Shown here: positions 45,046 to 53,520 of the stretch, piece after piece
How the letters are laid out: each line of letters starts with the position of its first letter
How positions within the stretch are numbered: position 1 is the stretch's first letter
NCBI GenBank assembly: GCA_021844945.1
Contig: JAKBSJ010000005.1
Span: 55,551-119,550 of the forward strand
DNA length: 64,000 nucleotides
Direction of reading: 5' to 3'
Origin: Thermoplasmata archaeon
GTDB taxonomy: Archaea; Thermoplasmatota; Thermoplasmata; Lutacidiplasmatales; UBA184
Translations under genes and position numbers: made by a program
The notes under the pieces: generated by a model
The model's database searches: none
What the model saw: only the letters and a program-made list of their open reading frames with translations
What the model was told of the DNA's origin: nothing

Positions 45046-45741
45046 TCAACGCACCGGGATCCCATGCGGAATGAGATGGGCAGCCTCGACGGTCCATCGG
45101 GCCCATGCCCCGCGGCGCTCGATCCTCGCGCGATCGATCGACAGGCGCGAGCGCCAGAACGGCGCATCTACCACGAGCGTTTCGTATTCTCCTCCTTCCC
45201 CGGCCGGATGCACCGCCGCATGGGAACGGGACAGGGCGGTGAGGCGTCGCGCCCGATCGGCGTCGAGCCGCTCGCCCAGCCAATCCTCCCCGAGCGGTTC
45301 CGCCGCCACCTGCACGACGCAAATCTCCATCCCGGCCGCGATCTCCTCCGCGACCACGCGCCGGGGGTCGACCCTCCACAAGGGGGCGTAGAGCCGTCGC
45401 CCGACGGCCTGGGCCGCTCTCAGCACGCGGGACCATTGGAAGGAGGAGGCGATCGCCCCCACCGAGACTGGGCCGCGGCCACCACCGCGCATCGCATCCT
45501 CGAGCGCCCGGGTCTCCGCCTCCGCGTCCCCGGGGGCGACCGGATGGACGCGTAGCGCCTTGCCCCAGGCCTCGGCTTGCCAACGCACGAGATCGAGGTT
45601 CGGAGTATGGAACATCCACGAATCCGGATCTTCGGGCCTCATCACGAGGAGCTCGTGGACCGGCCACCCTTGGCACTCCGCGAGATAGGCCGCGTAGATC
45701 GAGTCCTTCCCGCCCGAAACGAGGGCCGTGGTGCGTTCCAT
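45046..45741 (-). CDS. dph6: Diphthine-ammonia ligase (Dph6-like)
   Basis: A 231-residue N-type ATP pyrophosphatase. ALVSGGKDSIYAAYLA is the PP-loop. VSVGAIASSFQWSRVLRAAQAVG and LYAPLWRVDP are the Dph6 family blocks, and the end HPAGEGGEYETLVVDAPFW is diagnostic. It carries out the last step of diphthamide formation on elongation factor 2. ATG 45741 gives MERTTALVSGGKDS; a longer frame to 45951 overlaps purL and is discarded. It sits 14 nt after purL in the same operon. Confidence 0.92.
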   Translation of the reverse strand: MERTTALVSGGKDSIYAAYLAECQGWPVHELLVMRPEDPDSWMFHTPNLDLVRWQAEAWGKALRVHPVAPGDAEAETRALEDAMRGGGRGPVSVGAIASSFQWSRVLRAAQAVGRRLYAPLWRVDPRRVVAEEIAAGMEICVVQVAAEPLGEDWLGERLDADRARRLTALSRSHAAVHPAGEGGEYETLVVDAPFWRSRLSIDRARIERRGAWARWTVEAAHLIPHGIPVR

Positions 45742-45755
45742 CCTCGACCGATGCC

Positions 45756-48083
45756 TCACTTCGCCGCGGGCGAACCCGGCCCTTCGCGCCAACGCGCGTA
45801 AAGGGACGAGAGGTCGAGGCTCGCCCGGGTCTCCGATCCCCACGCAAGGCGCGCGGATCCCGAGGTGACGCTTCCCAGCCGGATCCAGGATCGGCTCCGA
45901 AACAGAGCCGCCAGCCTCGCGATCTCGTCCGGGCGGACCTCGACGATCCATCGAGAGCCGCCCTCGGCGGCGAGGGCCCGCGCGGCCGTCGCGAGGCCCA
46001 GGTTCTCGAGGTCAACGTCGAACCCGAGGCCGCCTCCGAACGCCATTTCCGCAAGGCAGACTGCGAGGCCCCCGTCCGACACATCGTGGACGGCACGGAT
46101 GGCTCCCGAGCGGATCGCCCGGAGCAGGCGTTTCCCGTCCTCTCTTAACCCGAGCGGGTCCGTCGGGGGGAGGGGTACGTTCGTGGCCGCGTTGCTACGC
46201 GCCCAGAGCGAACCGCCGAGCTCGGGGCGGTTCGGGCCGAGCACGAAGAGCGGGTCCGAGGCGGACTTGAGATCGCTCGTGACCGCGCGACGGAGGTCAT
46301 CAACGACCCCGGTCGCCATCACGACCGGAGTCGGCAGGATCTCGCGGCCGATGCCCCCATTGTACAGGCTCACGTTCCCGGAGGGCACCGCGAGGCCGAG
46401 CGCGCGGGCGCCGGCCGCGAGGCCCCGGACGACCCGATCGAAGTCACCCAGCACGCGAGGGTCCTCGGGGTTCCCGAAGTTGAGGCAGTTCGTGAACGCG
46501 TCGGGCCGAGCTCCTACGGCGTACAGGTTTCGAGCGGCCTCCTCGACCACCGCGATGCCGCCCTCGTACGGATCCTCCCGACAGAACCACGGCGCCGTGG
46601 CCACCGTCACCGCAAGTCCGCGGTAGCTCTCGGCTCGAGGGCGAAGAACAGCGGCATCGCCGTGGGAGGGAGACTGCGGGCGACCGTGGAGCGGCCGAAT
46701 CGAGGTGCGTCCTTGGACCTCGTGGTCATACATGCGGATGACCCCCTCGCGGGATCTCGATGCGGGGTCGAGGACGAGTCGTTCGAAGAGGCTCCGCAGG
46801 TCCGCCTCCGACGGACCCGCGTCCCGCCGACGGACGCTACTCCGGGGGCGGATCGGTCGGCGTCGCATTGGGGGGTCCACCCGGAAGGAGAGCCGCAAGC
46901 GCGCGGCAGGGCCGTCCTCGTACCGGACGTCCTCGTACGGGCTCCGGATCACGCTCCCGATGTCGGTGGCGGGGACGTCGTATTGGTCGAAGATGTCCAG
47001 CACACGGTCGACGTGTCGGGGTGGAACGTCCAAGATCATGCGCTCCTGGGATTCGCTGATCCAGATCTCCCACGGGAGCAGTCCTGCCTCCCGCTGCGGA
47101 ACCTTCGCGAGATCGATCGATTGGCCGAATCCGCCGGCGTAGACCAGCTCGCCCGAGGCCGTCGCGAGACCGCCACCACCGAGGTCTTTCATCCCCGCGA
47201 TCAACCTCTCATCCGCGGCTTCGAGGCATGCGTGGATCAGCGGCTCCTTCATGATCGGGTTCCCGAGCTGGACCGCGCCGCGCGACTCGGACTCGCTGCG
47301 CGGGGTGAGCTCGCGCGACGCGAACGCGACGCCGCCGATGCCGTCGCGGCCGGTCCGTCCCCCCGCGAGGATCAAGCGATCCCCCGCCCTCCGAGCGCGG
47401 TTGGGTATCAGCCGGCGACGAGGAAGGAAGCCGACACATCCTACGTTCACGAGAGGGTTGACCGTGTAGCAAGGATCGAAATAGACCCCTCCGCTCACCG
47501 TGGGGACGCCGACCCGGTTTCCATAGTCCCGGATGCCGGCTACGACTCCGGAGAACAGGTACTCGGGGGTGCGAACCCCCGTCGGCACCCGGTCGGCTGC
47601 CGTGTCCAGCGGGCCAAAGAAGAGCGGGTCCGCCAGGCCGATCGGTTTTCCTCCCACGGCGAGAACATCTCGTAGGATGCCCCCGATCCCGGTGGCGGCC
47701 CCGCCGTACGGCTCCACCGCGGACGGGTGATTGTGCGACTCAATGCGCAGAGCATAGGCGAACCCCGCGTCGAAGCGCATCACGCCCGCATCGCCGGTCC
47801 CGAGCACTCGCGCGTTCGCGCGAAGCGGCCCGAAGTGACGGCGCAGAAACGGTCGGCTCGTCTTGTAGCTGCAGTGCTCGCTCCAGCTCTGTGCCAAACC
47901 GGCGAGCTCGACGTCCGTGGGATCACGGCGGGCGCTGCGAAAGTAGCGCTGGATTCGGTCGAGCTCGACGGCGTCGAATCCCCAGTTCCGTTCCCGGTTC
48001 GTCCGCGCGAGGCTCGCTCGCGAGACCTTCCGAACGGGGACCGACGAGACCCCGGGGCTCCAGCCGAGCTGCGACGCCGTCAT
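45756..48083 (-). CDS. purL: Phosphoribosylformylglycinamidine synthase subunit PurL
   Basis: A 775-residue small-type PurL, the ATP-dependent synthetase part of FGAM synthase. AQSWSEHCSYKTSRPFLR contains the catalytic His, RIESHNHPSAVEPYGGAATG binds substrate, and the second half repeats the AIR-synthase fold (AVHDVSDGGLAVCLAEM). It needs PurS and the glutaminase PurQ. PurS is encoded immediately upstream (5-nt gap); PurQ is not in the window. ATG 48083 gives the expected N terminus. Confidence 0.96.
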   Translation of the reverse strand: MTASQLGWSPGVSSVPVRKVSRASLARTNRERNWGFDAVELDRIQRYFRSARRDPTDVELAGLAQSWSEHCSYKTSRPFLRRHFGPLRANARVLGTGDAGVMRFDAGFAYALRIESHNHPSAVEPYGGAATGIGGILRDVLAVGGKPIGLADPLFFGPLDTAADRVPTGVRTPEYLFSGVVAGIRDYGNRVGVPTVSGGVYFDPCYTVNPLVNVGCVGFLPRRRLIPNRARRAGDRLILAGGRTGRDGIGGVAFASRELTPRSESESRGAVQLGNPIMKEPLIHACLEAADERLIAGMKDLGGGGLATASGELVYAGGFGQSIDLAKVPQREAGLLPWEIWISESQERMILDVPPRHVDRVLDIFDQYDVPATDIGSVIRSPYEDVRYEDGPAARLRLSFRVDPPMRRRPIRPRSSVRRRDAGPSEADLRSLFERLVLDPASRSREGVIRMYDHEVQGRTSIRPLHGRPQSPSHGDAAVLRPRAESYRGLAVTVATAPWFCREDPYEGGIAVVEEAARNLYAVGARPDAFTNCLNFGNPEDPRVLGDFDRVVRGLAAGARALGLAVPSGNVSLYNGGIGREILPTPVVMATGVVDDLRRAVTSDLKSASDPLFVLGPNRPELGGSLWARSNAATNVPLPPTDPLGLREDGKRLLRAIRSGAIRAVHDVSDGGLAVCLAEMAFGGGLGFDVDLENLGLATAARALAAEGGSRWIVEVRPDEIARLAALFRSRSWIRLGSVTSGSARLAWGSETRASLDLSSLYARWREGPGSPAAK

Positions 48084-48088
48084 GTTCG

Positions 48089-48361
48089 CTAATCGCGCTG
48101 GGCCACGACGCGGACCGTATGGATCACCGGGTTCGCGAGCAGTCGATCGGCCGCCTCTTGGGCACGCGCTCTCGCGTCCTCCTCCGACAACCCTTCGAAG
48201 ACGAGGTCGTAGACCCGTGCGGTACGGACCTTCGGAGCGGGACGGACGCCGAGAAGGCTCAACGACTTCTCGATATTCTCGGCTTCGGCGTCCAGCACTC
48301 CGGGCTTCAAGGCGACACGAACTTCCACCGTGACCGATGGTCGAGTCGGCGCTACCGCCAT
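48089..48361 (-). CDS. purS: Phosphoribosylformylglycinamidine synthase subunit PurS
   Basis: A 90-residue PurS. VEVRVALKPGVLDAEAENI and VYDLVFEGLSEEDARARAQEAADRLLANPVI (seen as DLVFEGLSEEDAR and LLANPVIHT) are typical; the protein bridges PurL and PurQ and helps pass ammonia. ATG 48361, with a TATA-like box 25-34 nt upstream, makes it the first gene of the purS-purL-dph6-methyltransferase operon. Confidence 0.93.
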   Translation of the reverse strand: MAVAPTRPSVTVEVRVALKPGVLDAEAENIEKSLSLLGVRPAPKVRTARVYDLVFEGLSEEDARARAQEAADRLLANPVIHTVRVVAQRD

Positions 48362-48385
48362 CCTCCGCGACGCGATGGGATGTCC

Positions 48386-48395
48386 TCTCTTAAGG
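48386..48395 (-). promoter_or_regulatory. TATA-like box for the purS-purL operon
   Basis: Minus-strand ccttaagaga lies 25-34 nt before the purS ATG. On the opposite strand cgaaagattatgc (48462-48474) may serve the protease gene. Confidence 0.5.
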
Positions 48396-48528
48396 ACCCG
48401 GACCCTGCGCGTTACACCCCAGCACAGAGGAGCGGCGGAGACGACCTCGTTTCGAGGTTGGACGAAAGATTATGCGGAGTGGGCCCCCTGAAAGCCCACC
48501 CTAGGGAAGGATCAGGCGGGAACTTCGC

Positions 48529-51500
48529 ATGCGACATGGGTCACGACGCGAAGGGGTTCGTCCGTGGGCCGCGCTAGCCGCGGGCCTGATCGGCGCCCTC
48601 CTCGTGGGCAGCGGAGCTTCGCTCGTCGCCGGCGCCCCTTCGACGACCGTCGGCGCTTCGGGCGGCGCGACGGGCCTCTCCCTATCGTCGTTGCTGGCGG
48701 CGCCTCGGCTGGAGGTATCCCAACTCGCTGGGGCACCATCGGACCTCAGGCCCGTCGCTCCGTACAACGGTAGCATCAGTGTCTTTGTGGCGTTTGCATT
48801 TTCGAACCAATCCCGACTTGCCCATCTTCTTGAGCACCTCTCGAACACTTCCGCGGGACCCGACCGCACGTATCTGACCGCGGCCGAGTTCGATCGCGCG
48901 TTCGCCGCGAACGCGAGCGCGTACGCAGCGGCGCGGACGTACTTCGACGCTCTGCGAGGAGTGAACGTGACCACGTACGCCGATCGTTCCGGCGTTTTCC
49001 TGAGCGGGCCGGCTCCTACGATCGCGAGTGCCTTCGGTGTCCGTATCGCGGAGTACTACCAGCCGAGCCGGGGTTCGTACTACGCCGCGACGGCGGCCCC
49101 GACCCTTCCCGCGCCGATCGCCTCGTCCGTGATCCAGGTGACCGGACTTTCGGATTACGTGGCGTACCGTAGCGACCTCGCGTCCACGGCCAACCTCGGA
49201 GCTGCGCACGTGCCGGCCCGGTTCGATGGTTATCCGGTGCCGAACGAGACGGCGGGCGCGCAGCTGCTCTACGGGTCGGACCTCCAGGTCGCCTACGACG
49301 AGCAGGCGCTCCTGAATATCTCGGATGCGAGCGACGAAGTGGTCGCGACGATCCTGTGGGCCGGCTGCAGCGTCAATACCACGACCAGCTGCCCCACGAA
49401 CGATCTTACCGCGCCGTTCGATCCGTCCGACGTCTACGCCTACTTCAACGACACCATCCCCGCCGGCGAGTCGCATGCAACGGTGTACGGAGTTCCCTTG
49501 GATGGCGCCCCTCCGCCCGGGTCTTCGGCCGCTTCGGACCAGTCGGGTGCGGTCGTGGAGAACTCCCTCGACCTCGAGATGGTCGGCAGCACCGCGCCCG
49601 GCGCACAAATCTACAACGTCTACGGTACCAACTCCGGCGTGTCCGAGACGAACAACGCGATGGCGTACATCCTGAACCCACCTGCCGGATCCCCGCTCGA
49701 GAACGTTCAGGTGGTCTCGAACTCGTGGGGGGGCCCCGATGAAGTGAACGCTGCCTGGAGCCAAGACATGGAGGAGGCCGCGGCTCGGGGGATCACGGTC
49801 CTTGCGGCGACGGGAGATTCGGGAGACAACACCGATTCCTCGAGCTACCTCGGCACCATGGTCGAGTTTCCCTCGACGGTCGCCTACAACACCTACGGCG
49901 TCATCGCGGTCGGTGGCACTACCCTCCGGTTGGATCTCCAGCACGGGGCAAATTATCTTCACATCCTCAACCAGACGGCATGGTACGACGCCAATGCCAA
50001 TGGCGACACGAACGTTCTTGGGAGCACGGGAGGCACGAGTTCCCTATACTCCGAACCTTCGTGGCAGGCGGACTCCGAGGCCAACTCCTACATCGTCTCC
50101 TACGCGAGCCAGCACGAGGCTATGAGCGGCCAGCGCGGCGTGCCGGACGTCGCGGCGATCGCGAACAATACCTACGTGTTCTACCCGGGCACGGGCGGAC
50201 TTCCCACGCTCGGGGCGGTCGCCGGGACCTCCGTCGCCGCGCCGGTCACCGCAGGGCTCGTCGCGGAGATCGACGCGGTCCTCGGCCGGTACGGTCAACC
50301 TCCGCTCGGGTTCGCCGATCCCGCGATCTATCAGTGGGCGAACGAGTACGATCAGACACCGCCTGCGCTCGCCAATGGCGGCGCGACGGGAACGGATTCT
50401 GTGGGCTCCTGGACCTCCATGCTGCCGAGTTCTCCCGTATCGTTCATCACGAGCGGAGGGAACTTTGCCTACCGCGCGCAGGCCGGATACAGCCTTGTCA
50501 CGGGATGGGGATCTCTCGACGCGTACAACTTCACCGCGTACGTCCTCGACGATAACTACTCGGGGTCGGGGTTCGCTCTCAATGGGGTCGGCGCCCAACT
50601 CTCCCTATCGGGGCTCTCCGTGTACAGCCGCGGAGGGAGCTACAACGCGTCGGTCCAGTTGAACGCCGTCATCGCGAACAGCCTTGGAGCGCCACTCTAC
50701 TGGGTCCAGAACGTGATCTATCTCAACGCGACATCGGGTGGAGCGTGGGCCGCCAACTACACCGGCTGGATCTCCTACCCCTATTTCGGCCTCTATCCGG
50801 GAGCGACGATCTACACCTACGATTTCCCGGTCTCGGGAACGACGATCGTCACCCCCGTGGTCTGGTCGATGACGATCTCGTTGTACGGCAGCGGAGCCGG
50901 TCGGACCCTCAACTTCGATGTCAACGGTAAGGTCCTTTCGCTCTCCGCTCCGGGCGCCGCATTCATCATCGCGGGCTACAACTACGATTACTTCTGGCAA
51001 GGGCAAGAGTTCACGAATGGACCGTTTGCGAACAGCGCGTTTGCCGGCGACTCGGGAGGGCTCGACCCGCAGCTGGCCCTGGTAGGAGGACCAACGCTCG
51101 GACAGGGCATCTTCGGCCCTTCGACGACGGGCCAGCTGACGCTCACGGTCCAGGAGACCGGTCGTTCGGCCTTCGTCGATGCGCCCGGCGCCGCAGCGAT
51201 CCAGGGACCCGTGAGCCAGACCGGGGAGACGGCCACGAACCTCACGTGGGTCGGTAGCGGGTCGAACTGGAACGTCTCCTACGAGGCGGGCGCGAGCGAC
51301 CAGGGAGTGGTCCTGTACAACGTGTTCGATGCCGGAAACCCCGCGCTCGTCGGTTCGGCGAGGTACTCGGTCAATTTCACCGAGACCGGCCTGCCGACGG
51401 GCTCGGCCTGGACCCTCGCTCTCGAGGGCTCGGGCGCTCCGCCGGCCGTCACATGCGTCGTGGGGAGCGTCGGAGCCGGTTGCAGCGGAACGACGATCTC

Positions 51501-52317
51501 GTTCGAGCTCGCGAACGGGACCTTCAATTTCGAAACCTGGACTTCAAGCAACTACCTCCCTCGGACCGGTTCCGGCGCCCTGAGCGTTCACGGGACCGCT
51601 CTCAACGAATCCGTCGAATTTGCCATGCCACCCACCGGCGAGTACGTGATCACGTTCGAGGAGTCCGGACTTCCCCGGGGTACGATCTGGGCAGTCACCT
51701 CGATCGGACCCGCCGGCCCAGACAACGGATCCTCCCCCGGCCCGGTCGTTCAGTTCTCCCTTGCCCCAGGCGCCTACCGGTATTCGGTGGCACCGACCGC
51801 CGGCTATGCGGCGACTCCCGCCTCCGGATCGTTCCGCGTGGTGAACTCGACGCAGGTACTGTCGATCTCTTTCGCGCCGATGGGGTCGCCCGGGTCGACG
51901 TTCGCCGACCTGGGCTCGCTGTGCGTCGCCGAGACCTGCGGATTTCCGCTCATCTACCTGTTGGTGGGTATCGCGATCGTGGCCGGAGCCATCGCCGCGG
52001 TAGGCTCGCGCTTGAGCCGCCGGGCCGAGCGCCGGGAGCGAACCGCGCGCGCGGCCCGGGCGATGGCCTCCACTCCGGTCGGTCCCTCCGACGGGGCGGT
52101 CATGTCAACCACTTGGTCGCCCCCCGGGATTCGTCACCCGGCTGAGCCCTCCTCGCCGGGCCGGGACGCGGAACCTCCGGCTCCGGGATCGTCGCCTCCC
52201 GCGAGCCCTCCCCTCTCCATCGTTTGCCCGACGTGCGGGTCCTCAATCCCGACCACGGCCCGCTACTGCCCCTCCTGTGGGGCGGCCGCTCCGCCCTCGA
52301 CTCGTCCGCACCGCTGA
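48529..52317 (+). CDS. Secreted, membrane-anchored sedolisin-type (S53) protease with C-terminal zinc ribbon
   Basis: A 1262-residue multidomain protein. A signal peptide covers residues 1-36 (AALAAGLIGALLVGSGASL). A pro-kumamolisin activation domain follows to about residue 220. The S53 catalytic domain has Glu344-x3-Asp348 in VVENSLDLE, NSWGGPDE, and Ser568 in AGTSVAAP. Long beta-rich Ser/Gly/Thr repeats follow (YSVNFTETGLPTGSAW and YVITFEESGLPRGTIW are two copies of one motif). A membrane helix spans about 1140-1162. The cytoplasmic tail ends in a double CxxC zinc ribbon (Cys1233, 1236, then YCPSCG). Sedolisins work at acid pH, so an acidic habitat is suggested but not shown. Confidence 0.9.
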   Translation: MRHGSRREGVRPWAALAAGLIGALLVGSGASLVAGAPSTTVGASGGATGLSLSSLLAAPRLEVSQLAGAPSDLRPVAPYNGSISVFVAFAFSNQSRLAHLLEHLSNTSAGPDRTYLTAAEFDRAFAANASAYAAARTYFDALRGVNVTTYADRSGVFLSGPAPTIASAFGVRIAEYYQPSRGSYYAATAAPTLPAPIASSVIQVTGLSDYVAYRSDLASTANLGAAHVPARFDGYPVPNETAGAQLLYGSDLQVAYDEQALLNISDASDEVVATILWAGCSVNTTTSCPTNDLTAPFDPSDVYAYFNDTIPAGESHATVYGVPLDGAPPPGSSAASDQSGAVVENSLDLEMVGSTAPGAQIYNVYGTNSGVSETNNAMAYILNPPAGSPLENVQVVSNSWGGPDEVNAAWSQDMEEAAARGITVLAATGDSGDNTDSSSYLGTMVEFPSTVAYNTYGVIAVGGTTLRLDLQHGANYLHILNQTAWYDANANGDTNVLGSTGGTSSLYSEPSWQADSEANSYIVSYASQHEAMSGQRGVPDVAAIANNTYVFYPGTGGLPTLGAVAGTSVAAPVTAGLVAEIDAVLGRYGQPPLGFADPAIYQWANEYDQTPPALANGGATGTDSVGSWTSMLPSSPVSFITSGGNFAYRAQAGYSLVTGWGSLDAYNFTAYVLDDNYSGSGFALNGVGAQLSLSGLSVYSRGGSYNASVQLNAVIANSLGAPLYWVQNVIYLNATSGGAWAANYTGWISYPYFGLYPGATIYTYDFPVSGTTIVTPVVWSMTISLYGSGAGRTLNFDVNGKVLSLSAPGAAFIIAGYNYDYFWQGQEFTNGPFANSAFAGDSGGLDPQLALVGGPTLGQGIFGPSTTGQLTLTVQETGRSAFVDAPGAAAIQGPVSQTGETATNLTWVGSGSNWNVSYEAGASDQGVVLYNVFDAGNPALVGSARYSVNFTETGLPTGSAWTLALEGSGAPPAVTCVVGSVGAGCSGTTISFELANGTFNFETWTSSNYLPRTGSGALSVHGTALNESVEFAMPPTGEYVITFEESGLPRGTIWAVTSIGPAGPDNGSSPGPVVQFSLAPGAYRYSVAPTAGYAATPASGSFRVVNSTQVLSISFAPMGSPGSTFADLGSLCVAETCGFPLIYLLVGIAIVAGAIAAVGSRLSRRAERRERTARAARAMASTPVGPSDGAVMSTTWSPPGIRHPAEPSSPGRDAEPPAPGSSPPASPPLSIVCPTCGSSIPTTARYCPSCGAAAPPSTRPHR

Positions 52318-52399
52318 CGGATCGCAATCGTCCGCGCCCTTCCGGCCGCCCCTGAGTTTGCGGCGGGGCTGGGGGTCCGCGAACTCGCTCGCCGCTTAG

Positions 52400-52409
52400 C
52401 ATATATAGG
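52400..52409 (+). promoter_or_regulatory. TATA box upstream of a three-gene small-protein cluster
   Basis: catatatagg is a strong AT-rich match 41-50 nt before the ATG at 52450. Confidence 0.6.
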
Positions 52410-52449
52410 GGACCTTTTTCGAGTCGCCGGCTCGGGGGTCCGGCCACTG

Positions 52450-52623
52450 ATGGAGGAGCTCATTTGCAACGTAGAATTCCTCCGAAGCGGCTCGGAGACC
52501 GTCGCTCGGGTTTCGAGCGAAGCCGGCGGCGTTCGCGAGTACCACGCCCCGTCGAGCAACGCCGTCATCGACCAAGTGATCAACGACCTCCAAGAGGAGT
52601 TCGAGTCGAGTCCCGAGACGTAG
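52450..52623 (+). CDS. 57-residue small protein of unknown function
   Basis: A short acidic protein: MEELICNVEFLRSG, a middle part with VSSEAGGVREYHAP, then a helix VINDLQEEFESSPE. It begins 41 nt after a clear TATA box and has the codon bias of its neighbours, which is why I call it real despite its size. The predicted layout is two or three strands followed by one helix. It shows no zinc motif, signal or membrane segment. I do not recognise it. The next gene starts 71 nt downstream. Confidence 0.55.
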   Translation: MEELICNVEFLRSGSETVARVSSEAGGVREYHAPSSNAVIDQVINDLQEEFESSPET

Positions 52624-52694
52624 GTCGCGGGATCGAGGCTGGCATTCGCGGGGAGAGGAGCGGAGCGTCGCGTCCGAGCGCACGGAGGAACAGG

Positions 52695-53033
52695 ATGAAT
52701 AACCCAACGCCCAAAGGGCCGGTCAGCCGAACGGTCGAGAGTGCCTTCACGAAAGTCTGGGGCGACGAGCATGTGGTGGCCCTGATCGCGCTGAAGGTCG
52801 AGACGAGCGAGGCCGACACCGTGGCCAGCGAGGTCGCGAAGTTCGCGGAGGTCGACGATGTCTTCCTCGTGACCGGGGACACCGACATCTTCCTCAAGGT
52901 GCGATTCCCCCGCTACGACGAGCTCAAGGAGTTCGTCCTGCACCGGCTCCCCGCCGTCCGCGGGATCCGGGAGACGCGCACGCTGCTGGTCGTTACGGCC
53001 TACAAGGAGAGCGGGGAGGTCAGCCGCCCATGA
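52695..53033 (+). CDS. Stand-alone Lrp/AsnC effector (RAM) domain protein
   Basis: A 112-residue protein consisting only of the alpha/beta RAM domain that in Lrp/AsnC regulators binds amino acids and drives oligomerisation: VVALIALKVETSEADTVAS, VDDVFLVTGDTDIFLKVRF and IRETRTLLVVTAYKE. The DNA-binding helix-turn-helix is missing; the 30 residues before the domain are too short for one. Such proteins may modulate full-length Lrp members or act as small sensors. ATG 52695 is preceded by ggaggaa at 52684-52690. It overlaps the next gene by 4 nt (ATGA). Confidence 0.85.
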   Translation: MNNPTPKGPVSRTVESAFTKVWGDEHVVALIALKVETSEADTVASEVAKFAEVDDVFLVTGDTDIFLKVRFPRYDELKEFVLHRLPAVRGIRETRTLLVVTAYKESGEVSRP

Positions 53034-53332
53034 GCGGACCGGCGAGCCCGCCGCCCTCGGTCGAGACGCTGCCCGCCGACGGTCGATCGGAGGAACTGGC
53101 CCGGATCGGCTCGTCGCTCGGTCAGCTCGCCGAGGATCTCTCGGTCCCCCGCAACGTCCGGCGCGGAGCCCAAACCGCTCGCGAAGAGCTTGCCCGTCCT
53201 CGCGCGGCGCTGGACATACGGATCGCATCCGCGGTGAGCGTCCTCGACGACCTCGCGAACGATCCCAACCTTCCGACCCACGGCCGGACGGCGATCTGGT
53301 CCCTCATGTCCCAATTGGAGAGCATCCGGTGA
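53030..53332 (+). CDS. UPF0147 family protein
   Basis: A 100-residue helical protein. The family core is LAEDLSVPRNVRRGAQTAREEL, then RIASAVSVLDDLANDPNLPTHGRTAIWSLMSQLESI (in pieces, DLANDPNLPTHGRT and WSLMSQLESI). UPF0147 is archaeal and of unknown function, structurally a small helical bundle. The first 25 residues are a Pro/Ser-rich addition. ATG 53030 overlaps the preceding stop, so translation is probably coupled. A tRNA gene begins 59 nt after its stop. Confidence 0.88.
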   Translation: MSGPASPPPSVETLPADGRSEELARIGSSLGQLAEDLSVPRNVRRGAQTAREELARPRAALDIRIASAVSVLDDLANDPNLPTHGRTAIWSLMSQLESIR

Positions 53333-53351
53333 ATCGCGTTGGGAATACCCT

Positions 53352-53359
53352 GAAATACG
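53352..53359 (+). promoter_or_regulatory. TATA-like box for tRNA-Lys
   Basis: gaaatacg, 33-40 nt before the mature tRNA 5' end, is the only AT-rich element between the UPF0147 gene and the tRNA. Confidence 0.5.
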
Positions 53360-53412
53360 TTGACCCGGTCTCTCGCCCCGAGGGCAGGATCGGGCCCGTA
53401 GCTCAGCCCGGT

Positions 53413-53443
53413 AGGCCGCAGGCACGCTCCTTCGGCCCGGGAC
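53413..53443 (+). other. D-loop intron of tRNA-Lys (31 nt)
   Basis: BHB geometry: 5' bulge gta (53411-53413), central helix cccg (53407-53410) with cggg (53438-53441), 3' bulge aca (53442-53444), inner stem ggccg/cggcc (53414-53418 / 53433-53437). The D-stem forms the outer helix with two unpaired bases (ag). Cutting after the second base of each bulge removes 53413-53443. Confidence 0.85.
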
Positions 53444-53482
53444 AGAGCAGCTGGCTTTTAACCAGTTGGCCGGGGGTTCGAA

Positions 53483-53520
53483 CGCGGGGGCCGCTCGACG
53501 TGTCTCGGACCCGCCGAAAT
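53483..53520 (+). other. T-loop intron of tRNA-Lys (38 nt)
   Basis: A perfect canonical BHB: outer helix ggggg/ccccc (the T-stem), 3-nt 3' bulge att (53519-53521), 4-bp central helix ttcg/cgaa (53477-53480 / 53515-53518), 3-nt 5' bulge aac (53481-53483), inner helix gcggg/cccgc (53484-53488 / 53510-53514). Cutting after the second base of each bulge defines 53483-53520 and leaves TTCGAAT. Confidence 0.9.

Noticed and set aside
45742..45951. Longer N terminus for Dph6
   Set aside because: It overlaps purL by about 200 nt in another frame and has no similarity to the family. The PP-loop motif begins a few residues after ATG 45741.
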